Shown one piece after another: positions 59,687 through 64,000 of a stretch of 64,000 nt of DNA. The position numbers and the translations under genes are program-made. Every line of letters starts with the position of its first letter. Position 1 is the stretch's first letter. Below the pieces are notes generated by a model. It was not told where the DNA came from. It saw nothing but the letters and a program-made list of their open reading frames with translations, and ran no database searches. Location of the stretch: positions 62,001-126,000 of the forward strand of contig NZ_MQUS01000011.1 in assembly GCF_001953885.1 (NCBI RefSeq), in the 5' to 3' direction. Source of the DNA: Streptomyces sp. IMTB 2501 (GTDB taxonomy: Bacteria; Actinomycetota; Actinomycetes; Streptomycetales; Streptomycetaceae).

Positions 59687-60559
59687 TCAGGCGGCGAGAA
59701 GGAAGCGGGCGTCGGGCGGGCCGCGCCGGATCACCGTGTGCTGGAGGGCGCCGGTGCGCGGAGTGGGTGGCTCGTCCCCGGCGGTACGACGGCCGCGCGG
59801 GCCGGACCCCGCGGCGGGCAGCAACTCGGCGCACAGGGCGCACGTCAGCGCGAGCGCCGCGCGCAGCGATCGTACGAGCGCCCCCTCCGTGACTCCGTGC
59901 GCCGACAGCTCGATCAGCCGCATCAGGGCCAGGTCGCCGCGGCGCAGCAGCCAGCCGGCGGCGACTGCCGCGAGGATGTGGCCGAGCAGCATCGGCAGCG
60001 AGGGCAGCAGCGCGGTGGAGGAGCCGGTGACGTCGTATGCGTGGGGCAGGGCGCCCGGCACGGTCAAGGGCCGGCCGGAGCGGTCGATGAGGTGCGCGGC
60101 GAGCAGGACGTGGAAGGCACGCCCGGGGGTCAGGGCCCCGGGGCTCGATCCGCACAGGTACCGCGCGGCCTGCTCGACCAGCGCGGTGTCGCTGAGCGAG
60201 GAGCCCAGCGAGCCCGTGGAGCCGGCGGGGTTCATGGACCCCATCGCCCCCGTCGCCATCTGCCCGGAGACCATGGCGGCCCCGTGCTGGCCCAGCCCGA
60301 ACAGCGTGTGCAGCGCGGTCTGGCCGAGCGCGAGGAGCGCGGCGATGCCGGGCAGCGAGCGGGCCCGCCCGGCGAGTGGCACCACGAGCAGCAGACAGCC
60401 GGCGAACCCCGCACCCAGCGTCCACAGCGGCACGCCCGCGCAGGAGGCGAGGGCGTGCCCGCACGCGGCCAGCGCGACACAGACCGCGGCGAACACCGCG
60501 GCCCGCAGGATCCGGAGCCCGGCTCCGGGGCGCGCTGTGCGCGGGTGGAGGGCAGTCAT
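59687..60559 (-). CDS. Membrane protein of the copper cluster
   Basis: A 290-residue protein with about six hydrophobic segments. The stretch HTLFGLGQHGAAMVSGQMAT then GAMGSMNP (about residues 84-112) is rich in His and Met, as in copper-binding extracytoplasmic loops. No named family is recognised. It is on the same strand as YcnI, 147 bases upstream, and by context probably takes part in copper handling. ATG 60559. Confidence 0.75.
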   Translation of the reverse strand: MTALHPRTARPGAGLRILRAAVFAAVCVALAACGHALASCAGVPLWTLGAGFAGCLLLVVPLAGRARSLPGIAALLALGQTALHTLFGLGQHGAAMVSGQMATGAMGSMNPAGSTGSLGSSLSDTALVEQAARYLCGSSPGALTPGRAFHVLLAAHLIDRSGRPLTVPGALPHAYDVTGSSTALLPSLPMLLGHILAAVAAGWLLRRGDLALMRLIELSAHGVTEGALVRSLRAALALTCALCAELLPAAGSGPRGRRTAGDEPPTPRTGALQHTVIRRGPPDARFLLAA

Positions 60560-60745
60560 GGCGGGCCCATCATCGCACTGGGTTTACCGGCGCCCTACGG
60601 CAGGGCCGCGGGATCGCCCCTCATACACCGATTCCTCCGGCGGCGCATCGGCCGTATGGGCGGAGTCACGTCATCGGTGTGCTTACGGGCAGCTATGGGC
60701 GGCAATACGTATCGGTATGTCGAGCCGCGGCCAGGAGGCTGGAGC

Positions 60746-61192
60746 ATGAGCATCTGGTGGTCACTCCATCTGCGTCGCGAGGCCGCGAGCGTGCCGCTCG
60801 CCCGACGGCTGCTGATCGGCACCATGGAGACGGCGGGCGTCGACCCCGAGATCTCCTACGACCTGTCCGTCGCCCTCACCGAGGCCTGCGCGAACGCCGT
60901 CGAGCACGGCGGGCGCACCCCGCACGGCGGCTTCTCGGGGGCGTACCGGGTCACGGCGTATCTCGACGGCGAGAAGTGCCGTATCGAAGTGGCCGATTCC
61001 GGACCGGGGTTCCCGCGCGCCCAGGAGATCCGCCCCGCACGCCCGGACGCCGAGCACGGCCGAGGACTCTGTCTCATCCAGGAACTCGCCGATCACGTCC
61101 AGATCGGCGCCAAGCCCGGCCGGAGCGGCACGGTGGTCAGCTTCGACAAGATCCTCAAGTGGAAGAAGGATCCTCCCCTGCTCATCGCTTGA
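60746..61192 (+). CDS. Anti-sigma-type ATP-binding protein (RsbW-like)
   Basis: A 148-residue HATPase_c_2 protein: N-box ALTEACANAVEHGG, G1 VADSGPGFP, G2 HGRGLCLIQELADHV. Streptomyces has many RsbW/SpoIIAB-like kinases controlling sigma factors or, as orphans, partnering with anti-anti-sigma proteins. None adjoins it. ATG 60746 is set 9 bases after AGGAGG; the upstream in-frame MGGNTYRYVEPRPGGWS is conserved in relatives as I remember, so the start could be ATG 60698. Confidence 0.88.
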   Translation: MSIWWSLHLRREAASVPLARRLLIGTMETAGVDPEISYDLSVALTEACANAVEHGGRTPHGGFSGAYRVTAYLDGEKCRIEVADSGPGFPRAQEIRPARPDAEHGRGLCLIQELADHVQIGAKPGRSGTVVSFDKILKWKKDPPLLIA

Positions 61193-61197
61193 GCGGT

Positions 61198-62562
61198 TCA
61201 GGCTTCCAGCACCTTCGCCAGCACCTCCAGCGCCTCCGGGTACGCCCGCTCGCGGGGTGTGCCGTAGCCGACGACCAGGCCCTGCGGGCGGCCGGGGCCG
61301 GGGGTGTGCCAGTGGTCGCCGAGGGTACCGAGGGCGAGGCCCTCCGCCTCCGCGCGGGCCAGCACCTCGGCCTCGTCGGGCACGTCGATCAGCGCGTGCA
61401 GCCCCGCCGCGATCCCGTGCACGCTCCGGCCGGCCCCCAGGCGGTCCAGCAGCTGGTCCCGGCGACGCCGGTAGCGCAGCCGGCATGCGCGCACATGCCG
61501 GTCGTAGGCGTGACTGTCGATCAGTTCGGCGAGCGCGAGCTGGCCGATGGTCTCGGTGTGGTGGTCGCTGTGCAGCTTGGCGTCGGCGACCGCGTCGACC
61601 AGCTGCGGCGGCAGCACCATCCAGCCGAGCCGCAGCGCCGGGCCGAGCGTCTTGGAGGCGGTGCCGAGGTACACCACCCGGCCGGGCGCCATGCCCTGCA
61701 ACGCGCCCACCGGCTGGCGGTCGTAGCGGAACTCCCCGTCGTAGTCGTCCTCGACGATCAGTCCGCCACGCGCGCGTGCCCAGTCGCCGAGTGCCCGTCG
61801 CCGCTCCGGGTGCAGGGTCACACCGGTCGGGTACTGGTGCGCCGGGGTGACCACCACGGCGGCCGCCTCGCCCAGCCGCTCGGGTCGCACCCCGCGCGCG
61901 TCGACCGGCACCGGCAGGACCGTTCCGCCGTTGCGCCGCACGACCTCCCGGTGGAACGGCAGCCCGGGGTCCTCCATGGCGACGGTGGCGCCGTCCAGCA
62001 CGCGCGTGAGCAGCGCCAGGCCCTGGACGTACCCGGAGGTGATGACGATCCGCTCCGGCGGCGCGAGCACCCCGCGCGCCCGGCCCAGATACCCGGAGAG
62101 CGCCGTGCGCAGCTCGATCCGGCCGCGCGGGTCGCCGTAGTCGTACGCCAGTGAGGGCGCCGTCGCGATGGCCCGGCGCAGCGCGCGCAGCCAGGCGGCC
62201 GCCGGGAAGGCACCGACGTCCGGGCTGCCGGGGCGCAGATCGAAACGCGGGGCACGCGTGCGTGTCGCCGTGCCGGGTTCCGCCGACTCGACGGCGGGTA
62301 GCTCGGCGACCCGGGTGCCCGAGCCCTGGCGCGCCGTCAGATATCCCTCGGCGACGAGCTGGTCGTAGGCGGCCTTGGCGGTGCCGCGCGAGATCCCGAG
62401 TTCGGCGGCGAGCCGCCGGGTGGCCGGCAGCCGCGTCCCGGGCGCGAGCCGCCCGTCCCGCACGGCATCCCGCAGGGACCGCTCCAGCCCGATACGACGG
62501 CCGTCCGCCGAGTCGGGTTCGAGATGCAGATCCACACCCACACCGGACCAGAAGTCGTTCAC
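61198..62562 (-). CDS. MocR/PdxR-type GntR-aminotransferase regulator
   Basis: A 454-residue protein: GntR winged helix (about 22-90, LRDAVRDGRLAPGTRLPATR then LAAELGISRGTAKAAYDQLV) plus a class I aminotransferase domain with the PLP lysine in GTASKTLGPALRLGW. MocR proteins sense PLP or amino acids; PdxR activates pyridoxal phosphate genes. No pdx genes are adjacent. GTG 62562 behind GGGGGAAGG. Confidence 0.9.
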   Translation of the reverse strand: MNDFWSGVGVDLHLEPDSADGRRIGLERSLRDAVRDGRLAPGTRLPATRRLAAELGISRGTAKAAYDQLVAEGYLTARQGSGTRVAELPAVESAEPGTATRTRAPRFDLRPGSPDVGAFPAAAWLRALRRAIATAPSLAYDYGDPRGRIELRTALSGYLGRARGVLAPPERIVITSGYVQGLALLTRVLDGATVAMEDPGLPFHREVVRRNGGTVLPVPVDARGVRPERLGEAAAVVVTPAHQYPTGVTLHPERRRALGDWARARGGLIVEDDYDGEFRYDRQPVGALQGMAPGRVVYLGTASKTLGPALRLGWMVLPPQLVDAVADAKLHSDHHTETIGQLALAELIDSHAYDRHVRACRLRYRRRRDQLLDRLGAGRSVHGIAAGLHALIDVPDEAEVLARAEAEGLALGTLGDHWHTPGPGRPQGLVVGYGTPRERAYPEALEVLAKVLEA

Positions 62563-62585
62563 GAGAACCTTCCCCCTAGGCACGC

Positions 62586-62620
62586 GAATGGCCGGGCACC
62601 TCCCCGGTACCCGGCCATTC
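62586..62620 (-). terminator. pepP terminator
   Basis: GAATGGCCGGG (62586-62596) pairs with CCCGGCCATTC (62610-62620); inner ACC/GGT extends the stem. It lies 10 bases past the pepP stop and before the MocR start. Confidence 0.82.
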
Positions 62621-62629
62621 AAACGCAGA

Positions 62630-64000
62630 TCAGCCCTTCAGCGACGCCATCCACGCCTCGACCTCGTCGGAGCGGCGCGGCAGCCCGGCCGAAAGGTTCC
62701 TGTTGCCGTCCTCGGTCACCAGGATGTCGTCCTCGATCCGCACACCGATCCCCCGGTACTCCTCCGGCACGGTCAGGTCGTCGGCCTGGAAGTACAGCCC
62801 CGGCTCGACGGTGAGGACCATGCCCGGCTCCAGCGTGCCGTCCACGTACGTCTCGGTCCGCGCGGCAGCGCAGTCGTGGACGTCCATGCCGAGCATGTGA
62901 CCGGTGCCGTGCAGCGTCCAGCGGCGCTGCAGGCCCAGCTCCAGGACGCGCTCGACCGGGCCCTCGACCAGGCCCCACTCGACGAGCCTCGTGGCGAGCA
63001 CATGCTGGGCGGCGTCGTGGAAGTCGCGGTACTTGGCGCCCGGCTGCACGGCCGCGATACCGGCCTCCTGGGCCTCGTACACCGCGTCGTAGATCTTCTT
63101 CTGGATCTCGCTGTACGTGCCGTTGACCGGCAGCGTGCGCGTGACGTCGGCGGTGTACAGCGTGTGGGTCTCCACGCCGGCGTCGAGCAGGAGCAGGTCG
63201 CCGGAGCGGACCGGGCCGTCGTTGCGCACCCAGTGCAGCGTGCAGGCGTGCGGGCCGGCGGCGCAGATGGAGCCGTAGCCGACGTCGTTGCCCTCCACGC
63301 GCGCGCGGAGGAAGAACGTGCCCTCGATGTAGCGCTCGCTCGTCGCCTCGGCCTTGTCGAGGACCTTCACGACGTCCTGGAAGCCGCGGACCGTCGAGTC
63401 GACGGCCTTCTGCAGCTCGCCGATCTCGAAGTCGTCCTTGACCAGCCGGGCCTCGGAGAGGAAGACGCGCAGCTCCTCGTCGCGCTCGGCGGTGACCTTG
63501 TCGGTCAGGGCGGCCTCGATGCCGGCGTCGTAGCCGCGGACCACACGCACCGGGCCGGTGGCCTCGCGGAGCTGGCCGGCGAGCTCGCGCACGTCGGCGG
63601 CCGGAATGCCGTAGAGCGCCTCGGACTCGGTGAGGGAGTGGCGGCGGCCCACCCACAGCTCGCCCTGGCCGGAGAGCCAGAACTCGCCGTTGTCGCGGTC
63701 GGAGCGGGGCAGGAGGTAGATCGTCGCCTCGTGGCCCTCGGCAGTGGGCTCCAGGACCAGGACGCCGTCCTCCGTCTGGTTGCCGGTGAGGTACGCGTAC
63801 TCGACGGACGAGCGGAAGGCGTACTCGGTGTCGTTCGAGCGGGTCTTCAGGTTGCCCGCCGGGATCACCAGGCGCTCGCCCGGGAAGCGGGCGGAGAGCG
63901 CGGCGCGGCGGCGCGCGGTCTCGGCGGCCTGCGGGATCGGCTGCAGGTCACGCAGCTCCGTGTCGGCCCAGCCGGACTTCATGTTCTCGGCCAGCTCGTC
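62630..64000 (-). CDS. pepP: Xaa-Pro aminopeptidase (M24B; partial, right edge)
   Basis: At least 456 codons: from ATG 63982 the frame continues upstream through DELAEN to the window edge, so the true start lies beyond 64000. N-terminal AMP_N domain (about 40-160), then an M24B catalytic domain with metal ligands LLLDAGVETHTLYTADVTRT (two Asp), HGTGHMLGMDVHD (His), LTVEPGLYF (Glu) and VRIEDDILV (Glu). It removes N-terminal residues from Xaa-Pro peptides. Ends at a good terminator. Confidence 0.94.
   Translation of the reverse strand, partial: DELAENMKSGWADTELRDLQPIPQAAETARRRAALSARFPGERLVIPAGNLKTRSNDTEYAFRSSVEYAYLTGNQTEDGVLVLEPTAEGHEATIYLLPRSDRDNGEFWLSGQGELWVGRRHSLTESEALYGIPAADVRELAGQLREATGPVRVVRGYDAGIEAALTDKVTAERDEELRVFLSEARLVKDDFEIGELQKAVDSTVRGFQDVVKVLDKAEATSERYIEGTFFLRARVEGNDVGYGSICAAGPHACTLHWVRNDGPVRSGDLLLLDAGVETHTLYTADVTRTLPVNGTYSEIQKKIYDAVYEAQEAGIAAVQPGAKYRDFHDAAQHVLATRLVEWGLVEGPVERVLELGLQRRWTLHGTGHMLGMDVHDCAAARTETYVDGTLEPGMVLTVEPGLYFQADDLTVPEEYRGIGVRIEDDILVTEDGNRNLSAGLPRRSDEVEAWMASLKG

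Overview
The window is high-GC actinobacterial DNA and almost certainly comes from the core of a Streptomyces chromosome near oriC. The evidence is strong GC bias at third codon positions, many GTG starts, the developmental pair ssgR-ssgA, and a gene order that matches, from memory, the conserved S. coelicolor segment around SCO3904-SCO3970: rpsF-ssb-rpsR-rplI, dnaB, ptpA, ssgR-ssgA, thiC, hisC-like, cydA-cydB-cydDC, serS-pheA, and the copper/DtpA locus. Both window edges cut genes: a FemX-like gene on the left and an M24 aminopeptidase on the right.

Layout. 1-6.8 kb: a cell-wall FemX-type gene, the rpsF-ssb-rpsR-rplI operon with a strong terminator, a MATE exporter and the replicative helicase dnaB. 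6.9-18.2 kb: a mixed block of small enzymes and regulators: a class C beta-lactamase-like hydrolase, a MarR/MFS pair with a candidate operator, two GNAT genes, a HAD phosphatase, a flavohaemoglobin-like protein, Nudix and LysR genes, and ptpA coupled to a PLP enzyme. 18.3-25.5 kb: cupin, ssgR-ssgA, a His-rich YibE/F membrane protein, and thiC under a TPP riboswitch. The 3' end of thiC is present a second time about 0.9 kb downstream, with one unfamiliar gene in between. 25.5-30.9 kb: a membrane protein, a metallophosphoesterase, a LacI regulator, a HisC-type aminotransferase and a cyclophilin-like gene. 31-39 kb: the cytochrome bd operon behind a perfect Rex operator, followed by a DosS-like GAF-GAF histidine kinase. 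39-50 kb: HAD phosphatase, LLM oxidoreductase, kptA, MerR, an M24 peptidase overlapping a hydrolase-SDR fusion, and two consecutive ABC ATPase/permease pairs. 50-54 kb: a HAD phosphatase overlapping serS, then a non-coding stretch rich in DnaA boxes, then pheA. 54-60.6 kb: the Tat/lipoprotein copper-delivery cluster (dtpA, CopCD, ecuC, sco, YcnI and a Met/His-containing membrane protein). 60.7-64 kb: an RsbW-type kinase, a MocR regulator and pepP.

The most striking feature above gene level is replication and segregation DNA. Nine parS-like sites were found: six with the exact 14-bp core and three with one mismatch. They lie in intergenic, intragenic and RNA-leader positions. One sits inside the variable arm of the thiC riboswitch, one contains the GTG start of cydDC, and two lie at the centres of long perfect palindromes that resemble terminators. 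Canonical DnaA boxes occur upstream of dnaB, between kptA and the MerR gene, and as a group of four canonical plus two related boxes between serS and pheA. I saw no rRNA, tRNA, CRISPR array, intact mobile element or integrase.
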